64,000 bases of DNA from Aquimixticola soesokkakensis. GTDB lineage: Bacteria; Pseudomonadota; Alphaproteobacteria; Rhodobacterales; Rhodobacteraceae. A program made the position numbers and the translations under genes. The notes beneath the pieces are model-generated. The model had not been told where the DNA came from. It ran no database searches and saw only the letters and a list, made by a program, of their open reading frames with translations. The stretch spans positions 186,001-250,000 of the forward strand of contig NZ_FWFS01000004.1 in assembly GCF_900172375.1 (NCBI RefSeq), written 5' to 3'. This document shows, one piece after another, positions 18,943-27,213 of the stretch; position 1 is the first letter of the stretch; each line of letters begins with the position of its first letter.

Positions 18943-19362
18943 TTATCCCTCAACTGCCAGATCGTAAAATCCGGTCGCGTAATCTGTCTCGCCGTAAGTG
19001 GTGTCGCTTGCAGCGCTCGTCGCCTGCGTGCTTGCCGAGGCCGAATAGGCCGACAGGCCCAGCGCCGACAGGCCCAACGTGCCCACCGTTGCAGGCGAGG
19101 TCACCCCGATGCCGATGCCCGCCACGGTGGCCGTTGCCAGTCCTGCCACGCTCACCCAGCCGCCCAGCGCGGCCAGAGCCGTGGCAAAGAGGCCCCGTTT
19201 CACCGCCGGTGCCGCCGGCACCAGCCGCTGCGCGCCTTGGGCATCGGCCTCTGCGATGATGCGCTGCATCAAATCGCCCGTGGGCATCACCGAGGCCTCT
19301 CGCGCCGCGTCGAAAAACGCGTCGAGATCAGTATCATCGAGCATCAAGTCACGATCAGCCAT
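18943..19362 (-). CDS. Membrane protein, probable anti-sigma factor
   Basis: 139 residues. An acidic cytoplasmic N-terminal segment (LDDTDLDAFFDAAREA, then DLMQRIIAEADAQ) could wrap a sigma factor. It is followed by one or two hydrophobic segments (about residues 58-85 and 88-105) and a Ser/Thr/Ala-rich tail. The start at 19362 overlaps the end of the sigma-factor gene by 8 bp, which gives coupled expression. No sequence family is recognised; the anti-sigma role is inferred from position, size and topology, as for CnrY. Confidence 0.7.
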   Translation of the reverse strand: MADRDLMLDDTDLDAFFDAAREASVMPTGDLMQRIIAEADAQGAQRLVPAAPAVKRGLFATALAALGGWVSVAGLATATVAGIGIGVTSPATVGTLGLSALGLSAYSASASTQATSAASDTTYGETDYATGFYDLAVEG

Positions 19363-19933
19363 CCGTATACCCCAGTTCTTCCTTGCGCGCGGCAAGTGCC
19401 GTCGCCAATGTCCGTTTTCCCCGCGCCGTCAGACTTTCGACTGCCTCGACGCTGATGTCCATCACCTGCGCGATCTCGGGGTTGTTCAGCCCCTCGATGT
19501 GGCGCAGCACCACGGCCTGCCGCTGGCGCTCGGGAAGCAGACGCAGCGCCGCTTCCAGCGCCTGTGCGCGGGCCGAATTCTGCATCGACTGTTCGACGCC
19601 CGGCGTGTCATCCTCGGGTTCGGGAATATCCTCCAGAGCCGAGCCACGTTTACGCCGCAGCCTGTCGGTGCACAGATTTGTCACGACGCGGTAAAGCCAC
19701 GTCGTCACCTTTGCTTCGCCCTGCCGCCAGTCGGGCGCGATTTTCCACAGGCGCAGCATGGCCTCCTGCGTCACGTCCTCGGCCTCGGCGCGATCTTTGA
19801 GCAGCCGGTTGGCATAGCCGGTGACCCGGGGGGCCAACCGCATGGTCAAGGCACGGGCAGCCGCACCATCGCCATTGCCATAAGCAACCAGCAAAGCCTC
19901 GTCGGGCACATCGTTGAGGGCGTCGTAGGGCAT
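19355..19933 (-). CDS. ECF-type RNA polymerase sigma factor
   Basis: 192 residues. Sigma region 2 (about 15-85) has DRAEAEDVTQEAMLRLWK and the -10 recognition block TTWLYRVVTNLCTDRLRR. Region 4 (about 120-180) has LPERQRQAVVLRHIEGLNNPEIA and the helix-turn-helix ISVEAVESLTARGKR. The start MPYDALNDV (19933) is preferred over two nearby upstream ATGs because GGAAGA lies about 5 bp before it. It overlaps the next gene (probable anti-sigma). It directs transcription of an unknown regulon, possibly including the EF-hand gene just upstream. Confidence 0.92.
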   Translation of the reverse strand: MPYDALNDVPDEALLVAYGNGDGAAARALTMRLAPRVTGYANRLLKDRAEAEDVTQEAMLRLWKIAPDWRQGEAKVTTWLYRVVTNLCTDRLRRKRGSALEDIPEPEDDTPGVEQSMQNSARAQALEAALRLLPERQRQAVVLRHIEGLNNPEIAQVMDISVEAVESLTARGKRTLATALAARKEELGYTDG

Positions 19934-19981
19934 ATTCATCTTCCCGGATGCGTATCTCAAAGTCATGTCCCAGGCAATCCG

Positions 19982-20029
19982 CCCAGGTGGCAGGGGCAAG
20001 GCGGATCAACCGCCCTGCCCGCCACCGGG
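19982..20029 (-). other. Long stem-loop between EF-hand and sigma genes
   Basis: Immediately after the EF-hand stop the minus strand folds into a long imperfect hairpin: outer CCCGGTGGC pairs with GCCACCTGGG and inner GGCAGGGCGG with CCGCCTTGCC. No T-run follows. It could be a leaky terminator or a 3'-end stabiliser that makes the EF-hand mRNA more abundant than the sigma mRNA. Confidence 0.6.
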
Positions 20030-20030
20030 T

Positions 20031-20609
20031 TTATTCTGCGGCCGGTTCGGCAGGCGCGCCAGGAGCCGGTGCGTCCGACTGGCCGGGAGCGGCGCGACGT
20101 GCAGGCATATCGCTGGCATCCACCACCCCGTCCCCGTTGCGATCCATGCGCTCGAACATGGTTTGCGTGGTGGTTGTGGTGGAGGTCATTTCCTCGAGGC
20201 TGAGGGTGCCGTTCCCGTCGGTGTCGCGCTCGGCGATCATCGCGGCCTGACGCTCGGCGATTTCAGCGGCGCGTTGCGCGTCGCGATAGGCGGTCATTTC
20301 CTCGCCCGAGACTTCGCCGTCACCGTTTGCGTCGATCTCGTCGAATTTGGCCTGCTGGTAAGCGGCCATTTCCTCGGCGGAAATCGCGCCATCACCATTC
20401 GTATCTGCGGCCGCGAAATCAAAGCCACCCATGCGGCCTTTGCCCATGTCACCCTTCATGTCGCCTTTCATGCCGCGCATCGACTGATGCTGTTCGCCGC
20501 CTTTGCGGCCCTGACCCTGCATGTCGTCGCCGCCTTTTGCATAGGCGCCAAGGCTGCCGCCCAGAACTGCAGTGAGGGCGAGGGCGGAAATAAGTGCGTT
20601 ACGTTTCAT
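20031..20609 (-). CDS. Secreted EF-hand calcium-binding protein
   Basis: 192 residues. A signal peptide (about 1-24, cleavage after GAYA) exports it to the periplasm or beyond. A Met/Gly/Lys-rich linker (about 27-62) follows, then four EF-hand loops: DTNGDGAISAEE, DANGDGEVSGEE, DTDGNGTLSLEE and DRNGDGVVDASD. All keep Asp at position 1 and Gly at 6; the first three end in Glu at 12 and the last in Asp. Calcium binding is therefore likely. A Pro/Ala-rich tail ends the protein. It lies 98 bp upstream of the sigma gene on the same strand and could be its target or a modulator of the sensor. Confidence 0.9.
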   Translation of the reverse strand: MKRNALISALALTAVLGGSLGAYAKGGDDMQGQGRKGGEQHQSMRGMKGDMKGDMGKGRMGGFDFAAADTNGDGAISAEEMAAYQQAKFDEIDANGDGEVSGEEMTAYRDAQRAAEIAERQAAMIAERDTDGNGTLSLEEMTSTTTTTQTMFERMDRNGDGVVDASDMPARRAAPGQSDAPAPGAPAEPAAE

Positions 20610-20636
20610 TCTGGTCTTCCTCCAAAAGGGATCAAT

Positions 20637-20684
20637 GCAGGACCGTCCCGTCCTGCGATGGTAAGCAAGACCGTCCCGTCCTGC
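20637..20684. repeat. Duplicated 20-bp palindromic element upstream of the EF-hand gene
   Basis: GCAGGACCGTCCCGTCCTGC (20637-20656) is a hairpin/dyad with arms GCAGGAC and GTCCTGC. A near copy differing at one base lies at 20665-20684, 28 bp away centre to centre. It is 28-75 bp upstream of the EF-hand start, in the leader or promoter. Confidence 0.75.
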
Positions 20685-21049
20685 TCTGTAAGGTCAAACG
20701 GCACCACCGCCTGTTTCCGTCCCTCTGCTCTTTCACAATCGCTCACACGGGCGTGTATGCCGGCACGCGCGCGTCTGTGCGGGTCATGATCACATACGCG
20801 TCAACAGCGCGGTTCCGTCGCCTGCCCCCGCGCGCAGGTCGGATAAAATGTCACGCCGGCGCGCAGGGGTGCTATTGCAAAAATGCCGCCGCTCCTGTGT
20901 CGCGCCTGTGTTGCCCAGACCCTAAGTTGCACAGAGCGTGACACCGCGCCGCAAGGACAGACCACGCGCAAGCCGCTAAGCTGCGCCACACGACCTCGAC
21001 ACCACGCCCGACTCCCCCAGACACCACCCCATTGAACTGAGAGTGCCCC
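20685..21049. other. Intergenic stretch, no gene seen
   Basis: Between two divergent genes. No convincing coding frame, RNA gene or repeat is seen beyond the duplicated palindrome at its left end. It presumably holds the promoters of both flanking genes. Confidence 0.5.
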
Positions 21050-21481
21050 ATGATTGATCTTGATCCGACACTGTCGCCCGCCTTTGGGGGCGCATCTCCG
21101 GCTGAACGCGATGTGAAAACGTCGCTGCTGCGCGGCTGGCGTCGGCGGTGCCCAAGCTGCGGCTCCGGCGCCATGCTAAAAGGGTTTCTCAAGGTACGCG
21201 ATGCTTGTCCGGTCTGTGACGAAGACCTGCACCATCACCGCGCGGACGACGGTCCGGCCTATCTGACCATTCTCATTGTCGGACACCTGATGGGACCGCT
21301 GCTGTTGTGGGCCTTTGTCGAATTCCGCCCCGAACCGCTGGTGATCGTCGCGATTTTCACGACCGGTTGCACGGCCCTGTCACTCTATCTGCTGCCGCGC
21401 TTCAAAGGGGCGATGATCGGGTTTCAATGGGCCAAACGGATGCATGGTTTCGACACCACCAACCGGTTTGCCCAAAAATAG
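21050..21481 (+). CDS. DUF983 membrane protein
   Basis: 143 residues. A zinc-ribbon-like N-terminal part has CPSCG (about 34-38) and CPVCDED followed by the conserved HHHRADDGPAY. Two membrane helices follow (about 73-95 and 99-117), then a short conserved tail ending in HGFDTTNRF. This is the DUF983 layout, function unknown. It is a single gene between the EF-hand promoter region and the convergent lipocalin gene, with 3 bp between the two stop codons. The start at 21050 is the only in-frame ATG before the conserved part. Confidence 0.88.
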   Translation: MIDLDPTLSPAFGGASPAERDVKTSLLRGWRRRCPSCGSGAMLKGFLKVRDACPVCDEDLHHHRADDGPAYLTILIVGHLMGPLLLWAFVEFRPEPLVIVAIFTTGCTALSLYLLPRFKGAMIGFQWAKRMHGFDTTNRFAQK

Positions 21482-21484
21482 ACC

Positions 21485-22006
21485 CTACTGCGAGCGCGCG
21501 GGCTTAAGCGCGCCCAGATCGTAACCGTTCCACTGCAGGATGTCGCGCGCGGCCAAAAGGCGATCCGGCGATCCCTGCCGCGTGCGGTCCAGAATATAGC
21601 CCTGCCCGCCCGAGGGTTGACCAACAACGGCGGTGCGATAATCCGCATCCACCCACAACACCCAGTACCGCTCTGCGGCGAAGGTAAAGCGGCCGGGTCC
21701 GTCGACCACGGCCATGCCGCTGCGCGGGCTTGACGACGAACAGGGGCCCTCGGTGACGGTCCAGGCCGCACCGCCCTTTTGCACCGTGTAGGTGACAGCG
21801 CCGACCGAACACACAGCACTGTCGTCGAAATAGCCCGCCACCTCGTACCAGCGCCCCGAAAAGCGCAACGGATCGAAAGCGGCAATCGAGGACATCTGCA
21901 CTGACGGATCGCGAAAGCTTGCAGGGGCGGTGGCCTGTGGCGCGCGCGCGCAGGCCGACAGCATCGCAAGAGCGCCAAGCGCAAAGGCCGGGATCAATCC
22001 ACGCAC
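21485..22006 (-). CDS. Outer-membrane lipocalin (Blc-like lipoprotein)
   Basis: 173 residues. A lipoprotein signal with lipobox LSAC puts the lipidated residue at Cys19. The mature part has the lipocalin start motif FSGRWYEVAGY, a central FTFAAERYWVLWVDADYRTAVVG strand pair and a C-terminal helix LLAARDIL. Lipocalins form an eight-stranded barrel that carries hydrophobic ligands; Blc in E. coli handles lipids in stressed envelopes. The start overlaps the end of the upstream lipoprotein gene by 13 bp, so the two are one unit. Confidence 0.88.
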   Translation of the reverse strand: MRGLIPAFALGALAMLSACARAPQATAPASFRDPSVQMSSIAAFDPLRFSGRWYEVAGYFDDSAVCSVGAVTYTVQKGGAAWTVTEGPCSSSSPRSGMAVVDGPGRFTFAAERYWVLWVDADYRTAVVGQPSGGQGYILDRTRQGSPDRLLAARDILQWNGYDLGALKPARSQ

Positions 22007-22350
22007 AAGGTTACCTCGCGCCCGCTCTCGTCAAGAATGGCATTGCAGCCAAACAGCGGCTGCACCGGCGCGCAACTGCGCGATCGGGCAAGGCAGGCGC
22101 TTTCGCAATCGCTTGCAGACTGACAGGACTGCCCCGCATCCGCTGGACGCGTGATGCAGGCCTGCAACCCGGCCAGACCTGCTGTTTCGTAGGAACCGCC
22201 CCGCGCAAGGCAATCGGCCGCGCGGGTTTCGTTGGCTTTGGGGTCAAAGCCTGCCAGCCCGTAATCGGGCACCTCGCGCTCGCTGACGCAGGCGGCCAGC
22301 ACCACAACGGCAAGCGCCGGAATTGTCCAAAAAGAGTGTCGCACGCCCAT
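21994..22350 (-). CDS. Cys-rich small lipoprotein, unknown function
   Basis: 118 residues from the ATG at 22350 (MGVRHSFWTI); the frame is open further upstream but the signal sequence begins here. The lipobox LAAC gives lipidated Cys21. The mature part holds seven further cysteines (CLARGG, QACI, SCQSASDCESACLARSRSC, GCNA, TLCVD), which suggests disulfide bonding in the periplasm. No known family is recognised. It overlaps the lipocalin gene, so a joint envelope role is likely. Confidence 0.75.
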   Translation of the reverse strand: MGVRHSFWTIPALAVVVLAACVSEREVPDYGLAGFDPKANETRAADCLARGGSYETAGLAGLQACITRPADAGQSCQSASDCESACLARSRSCAPVQPLFGCNAILDESGREVTLCVD

Positions 22351-22447
22351 TTCACACCTCGCTTGCGACCTTGCGTCGCCTTTGGGTCCTTCCATACCTC
22401 TGTGCCGCGCTTTGCGATAGTCCCCCAAACGCTCAGAGCGGCGCGCA

Positions 22448-22485
22448 GCAAAAAAGGGAGCGCCAAAGCGCCCCCTTTTCTTTGC
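22448..22485 (-). terminator. Terminator of the aldo/keto reductase gene
   Basis: On the minus strand GGGGGCGC-TTTG-GCGCTCCC forms a stem followed by TTTTTTGC; A-rich flanks pair as well. It separates the reductase from the lipoprotein-lipocalin unit. Confidence 0.85.
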
Positions 22486-22500
22486 TGTCTTTGTGCTGCC

Positions 22501-23541
22501 TCAATAGGGCAGCGGGAATTGTTTGTGCACTTTGGCGATGTCGCTTTTGACCTCTTTGGACAGCACAAGGTCCTCGGCCCCGAGGATTTCGTCCAACTGT
22601 GCGACACTGGTCGCGCCAATGATCGGCAGGCAGTCAAAGGGGCGATCCAGAGTCCAGGCCACCGCCATTTTCGTCGGGTTCAGCCCGTGTTTTTGCGCAA
22701 TCTCGACATAGGCTTGCGAAGCCGCCCATGCGTTGGGCGTAACGCGACCGCCCAGTTTGCCATCGCCCACTTCAAGGCGCGATTTCGCCGGCGTGACCGT
22801 GCCGCCTTTGTATTTGCCCGTCAGCATCCCCGTGGCCAGCGGCGAATAGGCCAAAAGCGTGAAATCGAGGTGATGGGAGGCCTCGGCCAGATCGAGATCA
22901 TAGAGACGACACATCAGCGAGTATTCGTTCTGGATGGTCTGCATCGCGGGCGCATCGGTTTCGCGCAACACTTCGGCCCAGCGCGCCATGCCCCAGGCGC
23001 TTTCGTTGGAGGTGCCAAAGGCGCGGATCTTGCCCGATTTCACCAGGGCTTTCATCGCTTCGGCGACTTCAAACATATTGTCGCTGACGGCGTTCACGTC
23101 CTGCTTGTCGGGCGCAAATCCCCAGTTCTGGCGAAAGTGATAGGATCCACGGTTGGGCCAGTGGAACTGGTAGAGGTCGATCACTTCGGTTTGCAGGCGT
23201 TTGAGCGACGCCTCGACCGCCACCGGAAGGCTTGCGGCGGTGATGCCCTCCTTGCGCACAGGACCGGGGCCTGCAATTTTGGTCGCCAGAACCCATTCGT
23301 TGCGCTTGCCCGAGCGTTTGAAATAGTCGCCGATGATTTCTTCGGTGCGACCGGCCGTTTCGACCTTCACGGGGTTCACGGGGTACATTTCCGCCGTGTC
23401 CATGAAATTGATGCCCGCCTCCAGCGCGCGCTCGATCTGGGCGTGGCCTTCTTCCAGCGTATTCTGGGTGCCCCAGGTCATTGTGCCGAGGCAAAGCTCG
23501 GAGACGGAGATATCGGTTTTTCCGAGGGTGCGTCTGCGCAT
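22501..23541 (-). CDS. Aldo/keto reductase (Tas-like)
   Basis: 346 residues from the ATG at 23541 (MRRRTLGKTD, the family's usual start). A TIM-barrel NAD(P)H-dependent reductase. Catalytic residues: Asp and Tyr in FMDTAEMYP, Lys in LATKIAGPG and His in YQFHWPNRG. The cofactor end of the barrel has IIGATSVAQL. The closest known type is E. coli Tas. Substrates of this class are small aldehydes and ketones, not predictable here. It is a single gene ending in a good terminator, with about 200 bp between it and the divergent SDR gene. Confidence 0.9.
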   Translation of the reverse strand: MRRRTLGKTDISVSELCLGTMTWGTQNTLEEGHAQIERALEAGINFMDTAEMYPVNPVKVETAGRTEEIIGDYFKRSGKRNEWVLATKIAGPGPVRKEGITAASLPVAVEASLKRLQTEVIDLYQFHWPNRGSYHFRQNWGFAPDKQDVNAVSDNMFEVAEAMKALVKSGKIRAFGTSNESAWGMARWAEVLRETDAPAMQTIQNEYSLMCRLYDLDLAEASHHLDFTLLAYSPLATGMLTGKYKGGTVTPAKSRLEVGDGKLGGRVTPNAWAASQAYVEIAQKHGLNPTKMAVAWTLDRPFDCLPIIGATSVAQLDEILGAEDLVLSKEVKSDIAKVHKQFPLPY

Positions 23542-23744
23542 GCGGTTCTCTTTTCGGTGCAAATTTGTGAGCGCAAACACTAGCCCCCCAGGCCCCGAGG
23601 GCAAGAGCGGTTTTGCGCCGCATACCCGCAATTGCTGCCTCACTCTCTGCGGATGCACAGGGCGCTGTGCGAAACGGACCGTTGATCACGGCACACCACC
23701 GCATACATCAACTTCAACAGACACACTGCCCGTAGGAGGACATC

Positions 23745-24500
23745 ATGGATATCACATTCACCGGCAAAACAGCCATCGTCACAGGGGCCGCATCCGGCAT
23801 CGGGCTTGCGATTGCCGAGGGGCTTGCCGCCTCTGGCGCGACCGTGATCGTCGCCGACCTCAAACAAGAGGACGCCGATCGCGAAGCCAAGGCGATCACC
23901 GACAAAGGCGGCAAGGCGTTCGGCTTTGCAGGCAATGTGGCCGACCCGCAAGCGGTCGAAGCCATGGTGAAATTTGCCGAGGAAAAAACCGGTGCGCTGC
24001 ATCTTTTGGTAAACAACGCAGGCATCGGCGGCGCTGCGGCCAAAATCGGCGACTACCCCGTCGACAGCTGGAAATCCGTGATCGACGTGAACCTCAACGG
24101 CGTGTTTTACGGCATCCGCTACGGGGTTCCGGCGATGAAACGCGCCGGTGGCGGCGTCATCTTGAACATCGCCTCGATGCTTGGCTCCGTCGGGATCGCC
24201 AATTCCTCGGCCTATGTCGCGGCCAAACACGGCGTTGTCGGCATGACCAAATCGGCCGCGCTGGAACACGCCGAAGATAACATCCGCATCAATTCCATCG
24301 GCCCGGGCTTCATCAAAACACCGCTGCTGGACGCAAACCTTGATGACGACACCAAGGCGTTCCTTTCCGCGCAGGCCGCACAAAATCGCATGGGCACCCC
24401 CGAAGAAGTCGCCAATTTCTGCCTGTTCCTTTTGTCGGATCAGGCAAGCTTCATCACCGGTTCCTATCATCTGGTCGATGGTGGCTATACGGCGAAATAG
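23745..24500 (+). CDS. Short-chain dehydrogenase/reductase
   Basis: 251 residues. The NAD(P) motif TGAASGIG is at 14-21, the stabilising NNAG motif at about 88-91, and the catalytic Ser in NIASMLGSVG and Tyr-Lys pair in YVAAKHG follow. The C-terminal GSYHLVDGGYTAK is the usual end. An acidic residue (VADLKQ) after the second beta strand suggests preference for NAD(H). GAGGA lies before the start. Substrate unknown. Divergent from the aldo/keto reductase, so a shared reduction pathway is possible but not shown. Confidence 0.92.
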   Translation: MDITFTGKTAIVTGAASGIGLAIAEGLAASGATVIVADLKQEDADREAKAITDKGGKAFGFAGNVADPQAVEAMVKFAEEKTGALHLLVNNAGIGGAAAKIGDYPVDSWKSVIDVNLNGVFYGIRYGVPAMKRAGGGVILNIASMLGSVGIANSSAYVAAKHGVVGMTKSAALEHAEDNIRINSIGPGFIKTPLLDANLDDDTKAFLSAQAAQNRMGTPEEVANFCLFLLSDQASFITGSYHLVDGGYTAK

Positions 24501-24541
24501 GATTTTCGTCCTTTGCCCCGATAAAGGGCCGGATCAAAGAA

Positions 24542-24570
24542 ACGGGCGGCACGCAAGTGTCGCCTGTTTT
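24542..24570 (+). terminator. Terminator of the SDR gene
   Basis: ACGGGCGGCAC and GTGTCGCCTGT pair (with wobbles) around GCAA, then TTT. It lies between the SDR gene and metG. Confidence 0.65.
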
Positions 24571-24636
24571 GCCCTTTGCGTTGCTCCTTGGCCCTTGCCA
24601 CGCTAGAGAAAGGGCAACCCGATCCAGAGGACTCCC

Positions 24637-26352
24637 ATGGCCCGTACGCTCATCACCTCCGCCCTGCCCTACATCAACGGCATCAAGCACCTTGGCAACC
24701 TTGTCGGTTCCCAGCTTCCGGCCGATCTATACGCACGGTTTTGCCGCGCGCGCGGCGATGAGGTCCTGTTTCTCTGCGCCACCGACGAACATGGCACCCC
24801 TGCCGAGATTGCCGCCCAGAAGGCGGGCAAACCCGTCGCGGACTATTGCGCCGAGATGCACGCGACACAGGCCGAAATCGCGCGCGGGTTTCGCCTGTCG
24901 TTTGACCATTTCGGGCGCTCCTCTTCCGAACAGAACCGCGTGCTGACGCAGCATTTTGCAGGGGTTCTGGCCGAACGCGGCCTGATCGAGGAAGTCGAAG
25001 AGACCCAGATTTATTCGCAGACAGACGGGCGGTTCTTGCCAGACCGCTACATTGAGGGCACCTGCCCCAACTGTGGCTATGATTCCGCGCGCGGGGATCA
25101 GTGCGACAATTGCACCAAGCAACTTGACCCCACCGATCTGATCAACCCGCATTCGACCATTTCCGGTGCCACCGATCTGGAAGAACGCAAGACCAAGCAC
25201 CTCTACCTCAAACAGAAATCCATGCGCACCGCGCTGTCGGACTGGATCGAAACCAAGACCGACTGGCCGGTTCTGACCACCTCGATTGCCAAGAAATGGC
25301 TCAACGATGGCGACGGGTTGCAAGACCGCGGCATCACGCGCGATCTGTCTTGGGGGGTGCCGGTGCAAAAGGGCGACCAGCCCTGGGAAGGCATGGAAGG
25401 CAAGGTGTTCTACGTCTGGTTCGACGCGCCGGTCGAATATATCGCCTGCGCGGGCGAATGGGCCGAGGCCAATGGCAAGGGCACGGCTGATTGGGAACGC
25501 TGGTGGCGCACCGACAAAGGCGCAGACGATGTGCGCTACGTCCAGTTCATGGGCAAGGACAACGTCCCGTTCCACACCCTGTCCTTCCCCGTGACCATGC
25601 TCGGCTCGGGCGAGCCGTGGAAGATGGTCGATTACATCAAGTCCTTCAACTACCTCAATTATGACGGCGGCCAGTTTTCAACTTCGCGCGGGCGCGGCGT
25701 GTTCATGGATCAGGCGCTCTCGATCCTGCCCGCCGATTACTGGCGCTGGTGGTTGCTCAGCCACGCGCCCGAAAGCTCGGACAGCGAATTTACGTGGGAA
25801 AATTTCCAAGGGTCTGTGAACAAGGATCTGGCGGATGTGCTGGGCAACTTCGTGTCGCGCATCACCAAGTTCTGCCGCTCGAAATTCGGCGAAGACGTGC
25901 CCGCAGGCACCGCCTATGGCGCGCGCGAGGAGGCGCTGATCGCCGATCTCAGCGCGAAACTTGCCACCTACGAGGCCTGCCTGTCGGCCATCGAAGTGCG
26001 CAAAGCGGCGAGCGAACTGCGCGCCATCTGGGTCGCGGGCAACGAGTATCTGCAATCTGCCGCCCCTTGGGCCACCTTCAAAACCGAACCGGACGTGGCC
26101 GCAATGCAGGTGCGCATGGGGCTGAACCTGATCGCGCTCTACGCCAAACTTTCGGCCCCCTTCATCCCCGATGCAGCGGCAACCTTGAGCGATGCGATGG
26201 GCACGGACCTGAGCTGGCCGACGGATGCCGCAGCGGCTCTGACGGCCCTGCCCGCCGGCCATGCCTTCACCGTGCCCGACAACCTCTTTACCAAGATCAG
26301 CGACGAGCAGCGCGAAGACTGGCAGGAAAAATTTGCCGGCGTGCGCAGCTAG
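24637..26352 (+). CDS. metG: Methionyl-tRNA synthetase
   Basis: 571 residues. It charges tRNA-Met and initiator tRNA. Class I signatures: the HIGH-type motif HLGN (18-21) and a KMSKS-equivalent [13 protein letters not shown] in which the usual lysines are not kept, a pattern I associate with the archaeal-like MetG subtype. The connective peptide has a zinc knuckle with CPNCG and CDNC around YDSARGDQ. The anticodon-binding helical domain runs from about 400 to the end. There is no C-terminal EMAP/Trbp111 dimerisation domain, so the protein ends at about 571 residues. Confidence 0.95.
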   Translation: MARTLITSALPYINGIKHLGNLVGSQLPADLYARFCRARGDEVLFLCATDEHGTPAEIAAQKAGKPVADYCAEMHATQAEIARGFRLSFDHFGRSSSEQNRVLTQHFAGVLAERGLIEEVEETQIYSQTDGRFLPDRYIEGTCPNCGYDSARGDQCDNCTKQLDPTDLINPHSTISGATDLEERKTKHLYLKQKSMRTALSDWIETKTDWPVLTTSIAKKWLNDGDGLQDRGITRDLSWGVPVQKGDQPWEGMEGKVFYVWFDAPVEYIACAGEWAEANGKGTADWERWWRTDKGADDVRYVQFMGKDNVPFHTLSFPVTMLGSGEPWKMVDYIKSFNYLNYDGGQFSTSRGRGVFMDQALSILPADYWRWWLLSHAPESSDSEFTWENFQGSVNKDLADVLGNFVSRITKFCRSKFGEDVPAGTAYGAREEALIADLSAKLATYEACLSAIEVRKAASELRAIWVAGNEYLQSAAPWATFKTEPDVAAMQVRMGLNLIALYAKLSAPFIPDAAATLSDAMGTDLSWPTDAAAALTALPAGHAFTVPDNLFTKISDEQREDWQEKFAGVRS

Positions 26353-26371
26353 GCACTGACCGCAGCCCGAC

Positions 26372-26405
26372 AAAAAAGCCGGACCTGTTCAGGTCCGGCT
26401 TTTTA
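26372..26405. terminator. Bidirectional terminator, metG / tRNA-Leu
   Basis: AAAAAAGCCGGACCTG-TT-CAGGTCCGGCTTTTT is a perfect hairpin with A-run and T-run on opposite sides, so it can stop transcription both from metG (+) and from the convergent tRNA-Leu (-). Confidence 0.92.
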
Positions 26406-26413
26406 CGTTCCGT

Positions 26414-26499
26414 TGGTGCCCGCGGCCGGACTCGAACCGGCACGGCCATACAGCCGGGAGATTTTAAGTCTCATGTGTCTACCATTCCACCACGCGGGC
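26414..26499 (-). tRNA. tRNA-Leu (anticodon TAA)
   Basis: 86 bases on the minus strand including an encoded CCA. Acceptor GCCCGCG pairs with CGCGGGC; the anticodon arm is GAGA-CTTAAAA-TCTC (TAA). A long variable arm and T-arm CCGGTTCGAGTCCGG are typical of class II leucine tRNAs. It reads UUA, a rare codon in GC-rich genomes. Confidence 0.95.
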
Positions 26500-26512
26500 C
26501 AGCGGTCGCGCG

Positions 26513-26540
26513 ACATTACCCGCGTCTGCGCCGCTGTCAA
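26513..26540 (-). promoter_or_regulatory. Sigma-70 promoter of tRNA-Leu
   Basis: On the minus strand TTGACA (26540-26535) and TAATGT (26518-26513) are 16 bp apart, with the -10 box 13 bp before the tRNA. The -35 box is a perfect consensus. Confidence 0.7.
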
Positions 26541-26623
26541 CCGCGCCGCAGGCGATCCTCAGGACCGCCCCCAAGCCCGCCGAGACCAGCCAGAACCACA
26601 GATCCATCCGGTGCGCAGATCGC

Positions 26624-26652
26624 CCCCAGAGCGTCCCCAGAGCGTCCCCAGA
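26624..26652 (+). repeat. 11-bp tandem repeat
   Basis: CCCCAGAGCGT at 26624-26634 and 26635-26645, with a partial third copy to 26652, in the gap between tRNA-Leu and the pilin-like gene. Confidence 0.7.
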
Positions 26653-26729
26653 TCAACTCGACAGCGCAAATCACCCCGCAGGCCGCGCCTGGGGGGTGAT
26701 CCACTGGGTCACCAAGTTATCGCGTCAGG

Positions 26730-27005
26730 TCAATCGACGTTTGACTGAAGCCCCGAAGAGGATCCAGAGGATTCCCCTCCGCCCGAGCCAGTCATGCCCC
26801 CCGAGAAATCCATCTCGGCGATGCTTTGATTGAGGCGTGTGCCATAGGTCATCCCGCCATCGGCGATCTGGGCAAGGACGGCAACACCCATCCCCACAAC
26901 GGCCGAGGTGATGACGATGAAGTCAACCGTGACCGCACCCTCTTCATCGCTCGCAAGACCGCGAAACTTGTTTAACATGAGCCGAAGCACGTGATGGTCC
27001 TCCAT
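26730..27005 (-). CDS. Flp-like pilin / TadE-like prepilin
   Basis: 91 residues from the ATG at 27005 (AGGTGA upstream); an inner ATG at 26978 is possible. A short basic N-terminus is followed by EEGAVTVDFIVITSAVVGMGVAVL, which resembles a type IVb prepilin: cleavage after Gly23 would leave an N-terminal hydrophobic helix. The usual Glu at +5 is Asp28. The mature C-terminal part is Gly/Ser-rich (GGMTGSGGGESSGSSS). No tad/cpa secretion genes are near, so it would depend on machinery elsewhere or have another role. Confidence 0.75.
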   Translation of the reverse strand: MEDHHVLRLMLNKFRGLASDEEGAVTVDFIVITSAVVGMGVAVLAQIADGGMTYGTRLNQSIAEMDFSGGMTGSGGGESSGSSSGLQSNVD

Positions 27006-27131
27006 ACTTGGTAAATCACCTATGCCGCTCGTTTCGGGCCAAAATATGTCGGGAAAATCAAATCTTCAGGACGCTCCTTGAACAATCCAAAGCGCCCTCC
27101 CGCACTGTTTCCACCAGCCGCTCAATCCCCC

Positions 27132-27172
27132 AAAAAAGAGGCCCCGAACCGAGAAAAATCCCGGTCGGGGCC
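27132..27172 (-). terminator. Terminator of the inositol monophosphatase-family gene
   Basis: Minus strand: GGCCCCGACCG pairs with CGGTTCGGGGCC, followed by TCTTTTTT. Strong stem and T-run. Confidence 0.9.
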
Positions 27173-27213
27173 GCGGTGTAGCGCTGGCGTGGTGGTGAAA
27201 TCTTAACGATGTT

